Shown here: positions 40,598-53,727 of the stretch, piece after piece
Numbering within the stretch: position 1 is the stretch's first letter
Layout of the letters: every line of letters begins with the position of its first letter
Source: Platerodrilus igneus
Lineage: Eukaryota > Arthropoda > Insecta > Coleoptera > Lycidae
NCBI GenBank assembly: GCA_036346225.1
Contig: JARFIW010001089.1
Span: 1,116,001 to 1,180,000 of the forward strand
Direction of reading: 5' to 3'
Length of the DNA stretch: 64,000 nt
Made by a program: the position numbers and the translations under genes
The notes under the pieces: model-generated
Told to the model about the DNA's origin: nothing
Databases searched by the model: none
What the model saw: only the letters and a program-made list of their open reading frames with translations

Positions 40598-43590
40598 AGT
40601 TGGTAGCAATGTTAAATAATTGCAAAATGATGCGCAATCAAGGAATTACGTCATGCAATATTCAAATTATTACAACATAATAAAAAAAGTTATACTAATT
40701 TTAAGGCAAACCAAAAGGTAACTCACGTAAACTGTAGGGATTCTCACAGCCCTACTCCGTGATGGCGGGCTCCGTTGATCCTTTTCGGGCGTGGGTAATT
40801 CGCTGGCCCTGGTCGAATCCAAATTCAATTTTGTCTTTTTCTTTCTGGTGTAGTGATACGGTAAGGAAGACAGGTAAAGGTACGGTAATTTGATATAACA
40901 GGAAACCTACATATCAAAAAAAGAAGACACGATAAGACACCAGGGTAACTACATTTGCTGGCCTCTCGGTCACCAGTCCCGACACGTCTCCCGGAAATCA
41001 CCACCACCCTTCTTGGCACTTCGCGTCGGCGCAATCTCGCGCAAACGCACTGTCAGAAGTGACGACAATACACACACGTCTTTTCAAATTTATTGGCGTG
41101 AAATCCTTACAAATTAAAACTAAAATTCGGAATATTTACGGCCGATTTCGACACGTAACAAATGGTAGCAAATATTTAAATAAAATAACGTAAAAAGTTG
41201 TTGAAATATATAATAATAGTAATAATAATAATAATAATATTAATAATAAGTTTATTTGAAGTAATAATATAGGAACAAAATTATACAAATGAACAATATA
41301 AATAAACAATGCAAAAAAATAAGTCCACTGAGTCTATTCGACTGTGCACGGACAATCATCTATATAAACTGACATTAAGTAAGTGCGTTTTATTAATAAA
41401 CTGTTCTAAATCTTTGTACTTTGCATACATAATATGTATTGATAGTTTCTAAATATAGTGAAAACAAAATGTGTATTAAGGGTTTGACCCACTTCCAAAT
41501 ATAAAGGTTTAGGTTTCAACTAATAAACTACACGATACTTGTGCACGTGCCAACACTTAATGTAATATTTAAACATTTTCTTTACTAATGGTAATGAGTT
41601 GCAAATTGTAATGTAGTTTTTATACATGTTAGGTAACCGGTTATAAATCTTGCTCATCAGGTTCATAAAGCTACTGTAAGTGTAATAAAAAACGGGGGTA
41701 ATTAAAAACTTTTTGTAAGTTTATTACCCTTTATCCTCGTGACTATCAGCTATATACTAAAACTCTCTATTTTTAATCTGATATCACTAGGTCGAGATTT
41801 TCTTCTTTATACTCCAAGCCCAGGGTAATGTCAGATGGAAAACGGCTTTAGACAAAGAAAACTCTTAGGGGTTAAACGGCTAGTAGAGTGTTAGCTCTGG
41901 GTAGATCATGAGCATGGGTCATGGGTGGATAATCGACCAAAATATTTTTAATAGGCGCCACCGTATTTTTTAATACAAGTGCCAACAAAATTTAACTGTG
42001 TTTGTATAAGGGAATGCGGAAACCTTATCTTAACACCACTATCATAGCCATAAAATTTGAATTTCACTCTTTATCACACACTTACCAAAACCTCAACCAC
42101 CAGATGTCAAACAGTTGTCTCAGCTTTACCTGTGAACAAACAAAAACACCACATGGACACTATCTGTGTCTTCAAAAGCATATGCCAAAAATAGAATAAA
42201 TGAATTTAAACATCTGTGAAATACTAAAGGGATTCATTTTCATTACTCTGTCTTTTTACTTAAGGAGAATTTGCTCTAGTTTTCTCTTTCCTAATTTAAA
42301 TGTTGTATAATAAAACTTCTTTCAAAGGAAACAAAATGAATTCTATTTATATGTAGAAATCTGATTAAATACATGTGACTGCAATATATATATTTACTAT
42401 CTTGTCATAAGAATTTTTTATAAAAAGAATTTTAGTGAAGTTTAACCTTCAAAATAAATATGTATAAATTAATCATTTCTATAAAATTTTAGTTTAAGCA
42501 AACATATCATAATTTATTTGTTCATATCACAAGATTTTATTTTTACTATAATCATTGAAGCGCTTCCTTGACCATTTACAACAAAGATTGATCATCGGAA
42601 AAATAACGATCATAAAATGCAACTACCCAAATTTAACTGTTGTCTACACAAAAAATATACACGAATATCAGTACCAATAAAAAGCTTTTACATGACCTTA
42701 ATTGTTTTTAAGTAAAATGTGAAAATTAAATCAAGACTGCGTCTGGCGTCTAGATTAGGAAACAGAATCTATACTATTTTTTATCTGACACAAGTTGTCA
42801 TTCTAAATATCTTGACACACATTGAATGCGTGTACAAGTAACTGATAAACTAAAAATTTATTCGGTGTGTTATTACCTTTAAAAAACTACTTTAAATTTG
42901 TGTTATTCTAATAATCAACGTAGGAGATCTTATAATAATTTATAATACTTTCAAAGTTACGGAAAGTTTCAAACACTCACGTGTATCCAAATAAATTGCA
43001 GGTGCAAAATCATGACGTCAGCTGTTGTATTTTCCAGCGTATTAATCATCTGTAAGTTTGAAGTACCAAGATTCTTTGTTGAATAAACCATTTCTATGCG
43101 GCGTATTAAATAGATAGAACGAAACCATAACTGCCTGCTTTAAATTATTGCGACGAAAATTTATTATAATTTAACATTGAAAATTGTTGTTGTAGATATG
43201 TCCATTAGATATTGCACTAAAGTGAAATATATTAGTTTAATTTATAATATTAATCTATACCAACTGTCTTAAATGATGTATATTATTGTTCCATGTTCTC
43301 AACTCAAGTTCTTCTTTCTGACTCTATTAGACGCCTCGTGTTTTAGTCGAGCCATCTTGACTTTTATCTCTAGTCTACAAAAAGCGACTTGATTCTTCGA
43401 CGTTGGAAACAAAAGTGCTCATAATTAACTGGACTACGCTTGGCAACAAGCCACAGAATATAAATCTCCTAGATTCTATGTGTTATTGGGAATATTATAC
43501 TTTACTTTTTATTGGCTGAATATTTACGAATTAAATGCTTTAAAATTTATCTGTTTTATTATTAATTTATTAAGCTTGGTGTAACAAGAA
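40598..43590. other. No gene; unassigned intergenic sequence
   Basis: AT-rich, with no supported reading frame. 40735-41160 is clearly less AT-rich (CGGGCTCCGTTGATCC, CACGTCTCCCGGAAATCACC) and may be a piece of an unrecognised element's LTR or 5' leader. A short (TAA)n tract is at 41211-41250. 41260-43590 shows nothing I can name. Confidence 0.4.
41211..41250. repeat. (TAA)n microsatellite
   Basis: Imperfect run of about 13 TAA units. Confidence 0.9.
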
Positions 43591-43599
43591 AAAAAATAC

Positions 43600-45560
43600 G
43601 TTACACTACGTATAGTGATGCTTCAAATATAAGGAGGTCTTTCAACGTTATCATTTGTCGTATTTATGGTGGATATGTTTCCTGTTATTTTTATTCTTAT
43701 ATATATAAAATAATATTGTACATAAACAATTGCTTGATATCCATTATGGCCGTTTCAAGGAATAGCAGGTGTGAAGGATAAATTAAGGGCTTATTGTATA
43801 TTATTTTTAGAATTCTCTTTTGTAAGACGTCAACTTGATGAAGATAACGAGAGGACTTCCCAACTTAAGATACTATAGTTAAGTCTACATTCGACTAATG
43901 CATAATAAATAATTCTTAGGTGGGTAATATCGAGTATTTCTTTTAAACATTTAAATTTGTATAATAAGATTCTTATAACTTTTGCCACATTATTTAAATG
44001 AATATTCCATCACAAATGAAAATCTAAATACACACCTAAGTATCTTGTACTTTCTTGCGATTTAATTTCCACACTTTCGTGGGATAGTTGAATTTTGAGA
44101 GTATTAAATTTTGGTAATCCGACTATGTTATTAGAGAATGGAATAAAGCATGATTTTTCATAATTCACTGTTAATCATTTATGACTATATATGTTAAATA
44201 GTATTTTTAAATCATCTTCAACCATTTTTTTAGCTCTATCCAAGTATTTCCCGTATATGTAATTGCCGTAACATCAGCAAAACTAATTATTTTACCGTTT
44301 AAAGGAGTGGTAAGTATATTATTTATATATATTGAAAATAGAATTGGCCCTAAAACAGTCCCTTGAGGTACTCCATATTTTATACTTAGAGGACTACTGT
44401 AAGTATTTCCTATTTTGACAACTTGTGTCCTTTGTTCCAGATAACTCTGAAAAAGTTTATTGGAATCTCCTCTTATTCCTGAATAATCCAAAGCTTCCAG
44501 TAGTTGCGTATGACTAACAGTATCAAATGCTTTGGCTAGATCTAGGAAAACAGCAAGAGTTGGCTTACTTTCTTCAAGACTGTTTGTAATATTTTCAATT
44601 GAGGAATTTATAGCATCACTAGTGGAATATCCTTCTCTAAACCCAAACTGATTATATGCTATAGTATTATTTTGATTAAAAAAATGCATGATGCGGGTTT
44701 TCAAAGTCAATCGATGTAATAAGAGATATAGGTTGGTAGTTTGTCGGATTTATGTTATCTCCCTTTTTATGAATCGGTATTACACCCGCATTTTTAAATG
44801 AATCAGAAACAATGTTTGTCTCATATATTTTATTTATTAGAAATGTAAGTGGTGAAACAATTGAATGGCTTATTTCTTTTAATAACTCTGATTTTATACC
44901 ATCGCTTCCAAAAGCTTTTTTACTTTTAAGTAATTTTATTATTTCTAAAATTTCATTTTCTTGAACCGGTGTCAAGAGGAAGGTTTTATCACATTTTTTT
45001 GTGTATGGTACTGGAGTAGTTGGTCTTTTAATTTAACTAGCAAGTGCTTCCCCTACCTTACAAAAGAAATCATTAAACGCGATTGCTATCTGTGTTGGAT
45101 CTGATATCGTGTTGTTGTTTACAAAAATTTCCTTGACGCCCTTATTTTGTGCAGTACGATTTCTATTATTTACGATGGTCCATAACTTTCTCGCAGAGTC
45201 TTTATTAGGATAAATTTCATTAACATAATAATTGTATTTTGTTTTTTTTATTAGTTTGTTCATAAAATTTCTGTATTGTGTGTAAGATGCCTTTTTTAGA
45301 TTGTTACTTGGGTCGCTTTTGTATTCCCTGTATAATAAATTTTTCTTATTTATGGAATTTATTAATCCTGGCGTTATCCACTCTTTACGTGATAAATTAT
45401 TCCTTTTCACTTTTTTTATAGTTCTACAATGTGTAACATATGTATTTATTGTAGCGATCAGGTTATCTGTTAACTTATTAACACCACATTCATCATAGTA
45501 AGTAGTCCAATCATGAGTTTGTACGGCATTTTTTATTTTTGAGTAATTTATGTAAATAAT
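43600..45560 (-). pseudogene. LINE reverse transcriptase, CR1-like
   Basis: Minus-strand LINE lacking its endonuclease. 45560-45033 encodes the region upstream of the RT (SRKEWITPGLINSINKKNLL, ARKLWTIVNNRNR). 44975-44676 has the RT fingers (LLKSKKAFGSDGIKSELLK, AGVIPIHKKGD). A shift near 44700 leads to 44710-44207 with palm motif A (FLDLAKAFDTVSH), GVPQGTVLGPILFSIYINN, and FADVTAI, where the second catalytic Asp of FADD has become Val. Stops then interrupt the thumb (STRYLGVYLDFHL, IIYYALVECRLNYSI), traceable to about 43660. Clade assigned from the KAFDTVSH/GVPQG style only. Inactive by several lesions. Confidence 0.85.
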
Positions 45561-45600
45561 TTACTTTAATTCGTTTTTGGTTTGGCTACGCTGTTCCCAT

Positions 45601-45799
45601 TTTTCACAAAAATACACCCTCGTTCGGATGAGAGGTAAAATGGAGGTCCCGTGTGTGAGTGTTGTCACGCACGTTAAAGATCCCTACCTTGCTTGGAACA
45701 GCAAGGGTTCGGCAAAATTCAAAATTTTCCAGGTAAAAAAAAACTCGCTTCCTGGCCAATGTAGTACCTTCGGGTGGAGCATTGGAAAATCAAATGTAA
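45601..45799 (+). mobile_element. SINE, 5'-truncated copy
   Basis: Same family as 23952-24252 but lacking the tRNA-like head: starts at TTTTCACAAAAATACACCC and ends CATTGGAAAATCAAATGTAA. Flanked by a perfect 9-bp duplication TGTTCCCAT (45592-45600 and 45800-45808), showing that it inserted in truncated form. Confidence 0.9.
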
Positions 45800-45921
45800 T
45801 GTTCCCATTGTATATATAAAGCTGTGGCCCTATGATCTGTAATGTAAGTATCTATAACTGTCGGAATACAATTTATTTAGATAAACTTGGAATTTGGTTG
45901 GTGCAACTTAGAATTTTCTTG

Positions 45922-45966
45922 TTGTAACTTAGACGTAATTTGGACGTAACTTAGAAGTAACTTAGA
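45922..45966. repeat. Short degenerate tandem repeat
   Basis: Three to four copies of a GTAACTTAGA/CGTAATTTGGA-like unit about 15 bases long. Confidence 0.6.
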
Positions 45967-46158
45967 GCCCTACATTATAAACCTTTAACCTAAATTAATT
46001 AATAAAATGTCTACTCACGTTTTCTAGCAAACGGCAAAACCTTTTTCATCTATTTTCACTATAATTTATTTTAAAATATTGTATAACACTACTTTTCACA
46101 AATTTTAATTATTTAAATTAAATACTAATTCAACGCGTAAATTTTTGAGTAACCCTAT

Positions 46159-46579
46159 TGTACGCGCCATATCAGTCCCCGTTCGGGACATTCCCTCTCT
46201 TCGCGCGAGCGGGTCCGAATGGTTCGCGCTAGTCAACGGGAGTCGGTCGTCAAGTCTCGTGATAGCCACAACTAATAAAAATAAATCCGCTCTCTTCTTC
46301 TAATCCGGCATTGGATTCTTCCTTTCCTGTCTCGCTCCTTTCCTTCAACCCTTGGCGAAAAGCGTTAGTTACAGTGTTTAGTGCCTCTCAAGTGCCAAAG
46401 GAACTTTCAGTAAGTGTTTTTTATGTCTTTGTATGATTATACTACTATAAACTGTTCTCACCTCACCCTTAATAATTACAGTCCACGCTCTATCTCGGAG
46501 CCCTTGTTTACGGCCTTTTGCACTCAAGGTGGTTCTATTTGTATCCCGTTACGGAAAACGGGTATTCGATAACAAAACA
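46159..46579 (+). repeat. BEL-2 5' LTR
   Basis: 421 bases, TGTACGCGCC ... AACAAAACA, near-identical to 52167-52590. Differences seen: two substitutions and three extra C bases in C runs. Confidence 0.95.
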
Positions 46580-46909
46580 TTTGCTCCATCGACCGGATCT
46601 AGATCTTTCTCGCCTCATCGATTCAAAGGCATACAAACGTAGGTCTTTATTAATTCACAAATTCGTAAATCATTTAGTACTTGATAATACAAACGATTTG
46701 AAAGTGTTATCTGTACGTTTCAATTTGTTGTTAAATCGCACGTGCATTCTTTCGAGTTCAAGTTCATTGCAATTAGATTATTGTTACCATATTTCAATAT
46801 CAAGATCATTGCACTCCATTCAGAATTTGTTTGTTTACAAACAAGCCGTCCTTTAATACGTACGTTAGTTTACTTAACTATTGTTAATTTATTCATAAAG
46901 TTCTTAATT

Positions 46910-48445
46910 ATGGCAGAAGGTGATATTTTAAAGAAAAAACTTGAAGACTATTTCGCGCGCTTAACCGAAATTGCCGATTATGTTAGTACCGCAACCCGTT
47001 TAGCTGCCGTAGAAGCGAGATATCTACGTATGCAAAGTATTGAACAACAACTAGATGTTGTCTACGATAAAATTTTAACCTATAATTCGGTTGTTGACGA
47101 AAAGGATGAGATTAAAACTCAAAGTTCTTCGTTTGACAATCTGTTAGACGTTATTCGTACGCGGTATTTAGATATCAAACAAAATGCATCAAAATCGGTT
47201 GATGATATTTCAACTAATCCCTCTCAAACTTCTGTAAGTTATTTAAAACCTCTAAGTATAACCCCCTTTGATGGATGTGTAGAAAACTGGCAAAATTTCA
47301 TTTCGCTTTACAAGAGTCTGGTTCATGAAAACGAACAAATTCCGCTAATTCGTAAATATCACTATTTGCGTAGCTATCTTAAGGGTGAAGCTCTCGCCCT
47401 AATTTCGGATCTAGCCCTTGAGGCTGATTTGTACCAACAAGCTTTTGATAAGCTAGAAGAACGCTATAGCTCGCCCCGTAGAATTACTAGCTATTATTTA
47501 AATAAAATATTACAATTTAAATCATCTGGATCTCTCTCAAACTTCATCAATATTCATTTTAACGCTGTTAACACATTGAAGGCGGCGGATAAAGTCGAAG
47601 ATTTGGCCGACTTTATACTATTTTCGTTGTGTTACCGTAATCTTGAGTTCAAAACGCAAAATGCTTTTGATCTAAAAGTAGGTTCCGAAGTTCCTACTTG
47701 TTCTCAGCTCTTCGATTTTTTATCGTTGCAAAGCAAAACCTCTGAGCTTTATGACGATATGAAAAAAGATAGGGTTATTAAACCTAATGCGCATCCTCGT
47801 TTCAAATCCAACTTCAATCAGTCTCTCTTAATGAAAAGTTCACAAAATGCCGCTACGACTAATGCTGCCCGAGTTTCATTCCCGTGCTGTGGTGAAGCTC
47901 ATAAAATTTATGGTTGTTCAACATTTCATGCACTTAATATTGCCGATCGTTATTCCACTATTAAAACTTTAAATTTGTGCTTTAAATGCTTGGGTAATCA
48001 TACTCGAGGTTGCAATTCTGAAGGTAAATGTAAAGTTTGCCATTCCTCATATCACCATATTTTGTTGCATAAACCCCTGCCCAACGAGGTGGTGCATAAT
48101 TCGGAAAAATCCTCTACTGCAATAGCACCCGAAATAGTTTCGGCTTGTAATGTTTCGAATTCTCATGAAAATTATACTGTGCTGTTGGCAACAGTGCAGG
48201 CTCTTATTTTAGATATAAACCAGGATTTACAACCCGTAAGGTGCGTTTTTGATTCTGGATCTCAAATAAACGCAATTACGAGTACATGTGTTCAACGTTT
48301 GGGTCTTCAGCGTACTAGGGATTCCCGCCAAGTTAGTGGAATTTCCGACGCTTTAATAAAGTCCAAGGGACTGTTTGTTGCACAGTCTATTCTAAATATT
48401 CTCAAAATAGAATTCAATTCAAGGCTTCAATATTTCCTAAAATAA
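46910..48445 (+). pseudogene. BEL-2 gag and protease N-terminal part
   Basis: Start taken as ATG 46910 (MAEGDILKKKLEDYFARLTE), the first Met after the LTR that begins a gag-like sequence; the frame is open further upstream but non-coding in character. 511 residues: gag with LKPLSITPFDGCVENWQNF and YLRSYLKGEALALISDLAL (DUF1759-like), Cys/His region (CCGEAHKIYGC ... CFKCLGNHTRGCNSEGKCKVC), and protease active site CVFDSGSQINAIT. It ends at a frameshift near 48436, beyond which the protease C-terminus is read in another frame (EILLGAEICAEVL at 48536, GYVLLGQV). Confidence 0.9.
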
Positions 48446-50707
48446 CAGGAAATATACCGGGTAGTTCATTGCCCATTTCTGTTTATAATAAATTTAAAAT
48501 ATGCAAATGGCTGATAAAGTTTCCATCAATCCTTGCCCGTAGAAATTCTTCTAGGTGCCGAGATATGTGCCGAAGTACTGTTTTCCGAACATTCCGCTAT
48601 TATTCCTGGCCGCCCTTTGGCGATTCAAACCATGTTTGGTTACGTGCTGCTCGGTCAAGTTCCGTGTATTAACCCTACGGTTAACGCTACTTCACTTTTC
48701 ATTCAATCTGATGCTATAGATAAAGAAATAAGAAATTTCTGGGAATTGGAAGAAATTAAAATTCCACGGAAACCTCCCAGAAGATGTGTTTTGTGAGACG
48801 CATTTTCTCGCAACCCACTCGCGTGACGATTCTGGTCGTTACACGGTTGCTCTTCCTTTCAATCATAGTATTGAACCGCTTGGTAAAAATCGTCGGGCCG
48901 CTTATAATTGCTATTTAAATTTAGAAAGGCGTCTTTACTCTCTCCTGAAAAGCTAAATGCTTATAATGGCTTTTTGCAGGAATATTTTGATCTTGGTCAC
49001 ATGTCCGTTGCCGAAACCCCATCCGATTATGTACTATCGCATCATGCAGTTTCTAAAATAACAAGTAGCACTACGAAGCTACGCGTTGTTTTCAATGGTT
49101 CTGCTACTGATTCATTAGGAATTTCTCTTAATGACAGGTTATATTCTGGCCCTAAGCTACAAGGAAATCTACCCGAAATAATATCCGCATTTCGTTGTCA
49201 CAAAATTGCTGTTTGTGCGGACATCCAAAGGATGTACCGTCAGATTCTGGTTTGTTCCTCGGATCGTCAATTCCTGCACATTTTTTGGCGATCTACTTCT
49301 CAAGAAAATATTTGTGAATATGAACTCAAAACTCTCACGTATGGGTTAGCGCCCTCCGCATTTCTGGCTCAAAGAGTACTTCAACAATTAGTAATTGACG
49401 AGGGTAAATCTTACCCTATGGCCTCCGAAGCTATTATGCATCACACATACATGGACGATGTAATTTTTGGTGCCTGTAGTGTCACAGAAGCGAGACAGCT
49501 ACAGCACGAACTTATTAAGCTTCTCTCTCTCGGACAATTTCATTTGCGTAAATGGTCAAGCAATGCCGTGGAATTGTTACAAGATTTTGAAAAAGCGGAA
49601 TTAGAAACTCTTATTACTTTCTCTGATCAAGTGAGCGGTATACAAATATTAGGTTTAGTTTGGAATCCTTTATTAGATGCATTCACTTATAACGTAATTC
49701 CCTTTGCAGGCCCGTTTAATAAACGCGCCGTACTTTCTTATATGGCTCGTATATTCGACCCGTTAGGTTGGTTAACCCCGGTAATTTTTATAGTCAAACA
49801 CCTGTTACAACGGCTTTGGTTACAACAATTAGGTTGGGATGATGTCCCCGACCATAATTGGTGTTCTGAATGGCAAGATTTTTGTAGCCAAGTTACAATA
49901 TTATCGCAGCTAAAAATTCCTCGTCTTTTGTCTCAATTCACGGGAACCTACAGATTGTTAGGATTCTGTGATGCGTGCGAAAGGGGTTACGGCGCTTGCG
50001 TCTATTTACATATAATTTGTGGTGATTCAGTGAATTGCAACCTAATTCAAGCTAAGAGCAAGGTTGCTCCTCTAAAATATTTAAGTATCCCCCGCTTAGA
50101 ACTTTCAGGTGCTCTTTTATTGGCAAAATTAATTCATTCAATTACTTTAAATAAATTTTCTTACCCAATTTTGGAAACGAAACTATTTTCTGATTCTCAA
50201 GTAGTAATAACCTGGCTACAGACTCCTTCATATTTGCTCAAGCCATTTGTGGGAAATCGAGTTAGCCAAATTCTGGAATATACTACTATTTCTCAGTGGC
50301 GTCATATTTGCGGGGAAAATAATCCCGCAGACGTGGCTTCAAGAGGTTGTTCTCCACTTCAACTATTGCACAACGAATTGTGGTGGCATGGTTCGTGCAA
50401 TTTCAATTACGATTTTATCAACCTCAACAGCTCTTTCCCTCCTATAGGGGAAGTTCCCGAATTGAAACAAATTCCTGTCTCGCTTATTGCTACAGAACAA
50501 AATGAATTTTGTGATTTTATGGAGCGATTCTCTTGTTTATCTCATTTGCAATACAGCATGGCATATGTGAATCGGTTTATTCACAATTGTCGCCACCCCG
50601 AGAAAAATGTTAGGCCCCATTTCCTGCGACGAATTCCGAAATGGTCTGATGACTTGTGTAAAGTTGACTCAACGTCAGTTTTTTACTTCAGAATTATTAT
50701 TATATGA
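48446..50707 (+). pseudogene. BEL-2 protease C-terminus, reverse transcriptase, RNase H
   Basis: 48533-48796 completes the protease and linker (FWELEEIKIP), followed by a shift over 48795-48910. The frame 48908-50707 is a nearly complete Pao RT plus RNase H: HHAVSKITSSTTKLRVVFNG, first Asp in VCADIQRMYRQI, MDDVIFG (YMDD), FHLRKWSSNA, then RIFDPLGWLTPVIF and RNase H with LLGFCDACERGYG and TKLFSDSQVVITWL, and NNPADVASRG at its end. All RT and RNase H acidic residues appear present. The frame breaks again near 50690, just before the integrase zinc region. Confidence 0.9.
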
Positions 50708-51978
50708 AAAAAATAAGAATCTTCCTCTCTCGTTTAGAAGGTTATCGCCCTTTATTGATTCCCAAGGCTTGTTTAGGGTGGGCGGTCGCTTGAAACAGTC
50801 TCAGTTGCCCTATACTAGCAAGCATCCTCTATTATTGCCTAAACGGGCGAACTTATCTAAATTAATTTGCAAACATTATCACCTTTATCGTTACATTCAG
50901 GCCCTCTATGACACATTCTCTTATTCTCCGAACTTATTGGATTTTTGGTCTGCGCTCTTTAGTTCGGCAAACTATTTACCATTGTTTGTCCTGTTTTAGA
51001 TTAAACGCTAAGCCCCCTCAGCCAATAATGTCCGATCTGCCTCCTTCTCGTGTACAATTAACTCGCGCATTTGCTCACGTCGGAATTGATTTTGCTGGCC
51101 CTTTTAACGAAAGCTTCGTTAAATCGAAATTCTTCTAATCGAAAATCTTATCTATGTGCCTTTGTTTGCATGTGCACCAGAGCTGCGCATTTAGAGCTGG
51201 TTTCTGAACTTTCTACAAACGCCTTTATGGCATCCTTTAATCGTTTTGTTTCTCGTCGCGGCTCTCCTGATTCCATTTATTCAGACTGTGGCAAAAATTT
51301 TATTGGCTCCGCTCGCATGCTGAAAGAAGCCAGTGAATTTTGCGTCAAAATAATGAGGAAATATTTTCTGCAATGGCTGTTCTTCAAGTTATGGCAATTT
51401 AACCCCCATATGCACCTAATTTTGGTGGCATTTGGGAAGCTTGCGTAAAATCCGCAAAAGCCTTATTACTGCGAACTATCGGTCAACAGGTCCTCACATT
51501 TGAGGAGCTCACAACTATATTTGCTCGTATCGAAGCCGTGTTGAATAGCCGACCTCTAGCTTTCTACTCCTCGGACGCTACTGATAGCCCTGATTACCTA
51601 ACCCCTGGTCATTTTCTGATTGGGGGTCCAATTCTGAGTTTGCCAGAAATCACGCTTCCCGAGAGTATCAAATTACATTCACGTTGGCAACGCTTATGTC
51701 AAATCACTCAATCTTTCTGGCGCCGGTAGTCGAACGAATATTTACTCACACTCACGCAGCGGACAAAGTGGAACCGTTCCTTGGATAACGACTTGAAGGT
51801 GGGTCATATGGTTTTTCTCCTAGGAATAAATACCTCGCCTTTGTCATGGCCGCTAGGCCGTATCGAAAAGCTATTTCCCGGTCGCGACGGAGTTACTCGT
51901 GTTGTTTCAGTAAAAACGTCTCGTGGTACCTTCGTTCGTCCCGTGAATAAAATTCTTCCCCTTCCTTTAGAAAAGTAA
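50690..51978 (+). pseudogene. BEL-2 integrase and C-terminal domain
   Basis: Spread over at least four frames: LFRVGGRLKQSQLPYTSKHP, then VGIDFAGPFNESF (50908-51138), SRRGSPDSIYSDCGKNFIGS (51071-51448), FGGIWEACVKSAK in another frame near 51430, and LTPGHFLIGGPI (51538-51729). The DDE triad is recoverable (IDFAGPF, SDCGKNF, GGIWEAC). A TAG at 51727-51729 sits where this family has Trp (RR-W-SNEYL). The final domain (GHMVFLLGINTSPLSWPLGR, VVSVKTSRGTFVRP) runs to 51978, ending EK-stop 188 bases before the 3' LTR. Confidence 0.85.
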
Positions 51979-52166
51979 TGCTTAAATTTTCGTTAGTATA
52001 TTTTAATTTTTACGATTTTAGTCACTCTTTAGTTGTTTTCTTTCTCTTGGTTTTCTTCTCCCCGAGTATCGGCGGGTTAACCGTACTCTGCGGCTAGGAG
52101 GAAATGCCTAGCTCTAATTATATTTCGTTTTTTGTAAAATTTTTTCTTAATTTTAGGTGGGCGGTA

Positions 52167-52590
52167 TGTACGCGCCATATCAGTCCCCGTTCGGGACATT
52201 CCCTCTCTTCGCGCGAGCGGGTCCGAATGGTTCGCGCTAGTCAACGGGAGTCGGTCGTCAAGTCTCGTGATAGCCACAACTAATAAAAATAAATCCGCTC
52301 TCTTCTTCTAATCCGGCATTGGATTCTTCCTTTCCTGTCTCGCTCCTTTCCTTCAACCCTTGGCCAAAAGCGTTAGTTACAGTGTTTAGTGCCTCTCAAG
52401 TGCCAAAGGAACTTTCAGTAAGTGTTTTTTATGTCTTTGTATGATTATACTACTATAAACTGTTCTCACCCTCACCCCTTAATAATTACAGTCCACGCTC
52501 TATCTCGGAACCCCTTGTTTACGGCCTTTTGCACTCAAGGTGGTTCTATTTGTATCCCGTTACGGAAAACGGGTATTCGATAACAAAACA
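52167..52590 (+). repeat. BEL-2 3' LTR
   Basis: 424 bases; see the 5' LTR. Followed by the duplication CCTAT. Confidence 0.95.
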
Positions 52591-52595
52591 CCTAT

Positions 52596-53727
52596 CTAAA
52601 ATTCATTGGTTTATCTGAAATGTCGTTCAAAGTTTGCAGCCAACCACAGGTTGTTTTGGATATTTCTGTGGATTTTACTAGTGTATTTCTGATGGAACAA
52701 TTCAGTGAACACGTATTCTCCTAATATTTCTATTATTTATCGATCTTTGACCATCTGCTTTGGTGTTATTAGTGGAAATTTTAATTTACTTTGGCCTTTA
52801 ATTTAGCTTATGGCTCTTGTTTGTGTAGATAAAGCTTTTGGGAATCGAACGAATTTCATGAATAAAATGACGTAGCATAAATGACGTAAAATAACATATT
52901 TCTGTTTATATCTTGTATTTAAAACTCATTTCTTTTGAAATATGCGTTTCTTATCAGAGCGCTCTACTATCTTCTTTCATTATCGCATGCTTAATTTTAA
53001 TAGATATTGCGCGATGATTTACTAGCTTTTGCTTTATTTTATGCGTATCTATTTATGAACGCTTCTTGATTTAAAACAGGTTTAATTGCATATATAATTA
53101 TTTATCTGCTGAATATTATTAAAGGACAAGCTTACTGGCATTGATTCAAGTTAATTGCGGTCCTTATACAGGGTGTTAAGTGTTTGCTTTTTGGATAATA
53201 TGCGAATTACGTATTTTTCATGCTAAATTAATGCAGTTTTCTAATTCCTAGTACTATTTTCTTGCATTGTGCGATCACCACGACTCAATACACCCCTAAA
53301 TAACCACCTTATCATAGCAATATATTTCAGGAGTAAAAACTTTTCCAAGAAAAGAGTAAGAGAGAAATTGAGATTCACGAGTTGCAAAAAAAGAAGTCTT
53401 ATTAGAACTAGAAATTAAAAAGCAACAATTAAAAATATTACTCTAATATTTAATTTGTATTTGGCAATTATTTTTATTACTTCATTGTCTTATATACATA
53501 ATTAGTTTTGGGCACTAATATTTAATTAGCATATGATTTGAATTTAGCATAATACTTTTTTAATTACAGTGTGACTATTTTCCTGCAATTATATTCTTAA
53601 AAATAAAACAAGACATATTATAGTACTTTATTCAGAACAATAAAAATTATTTATATACTAAAATTAAACAAACAACTACTCGTATAAATATAATGCTGTT
53701 ATGCCAGTTTTGAAAAGAAATCGTTAA
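52596..53727. other. No gene recognised
   Basis: AT-rich; a lone ACAGGGTGTTAAG at 53168 resembles the termini of the CAGGGTG elements at 18-22 kb but no partner end is seen. Confidence 0.4.

Larger units (their letters stand above)
46159..52590 (+). mobile_element. BEL-2: BEL/Pao LTR retrotransposon
   Basis: Complete LTR-to-LTR element of 6.4 kb with perfect 5-bp target duplication CCTAT (46154-46158 and 52591-52595), usual for BEL/Pao. Polypurine-type tract AGGTGGGCGGTA before the 3' LTR at 52167. Very similar LTRs indicate a recent insertion. Confidence 0.95.
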
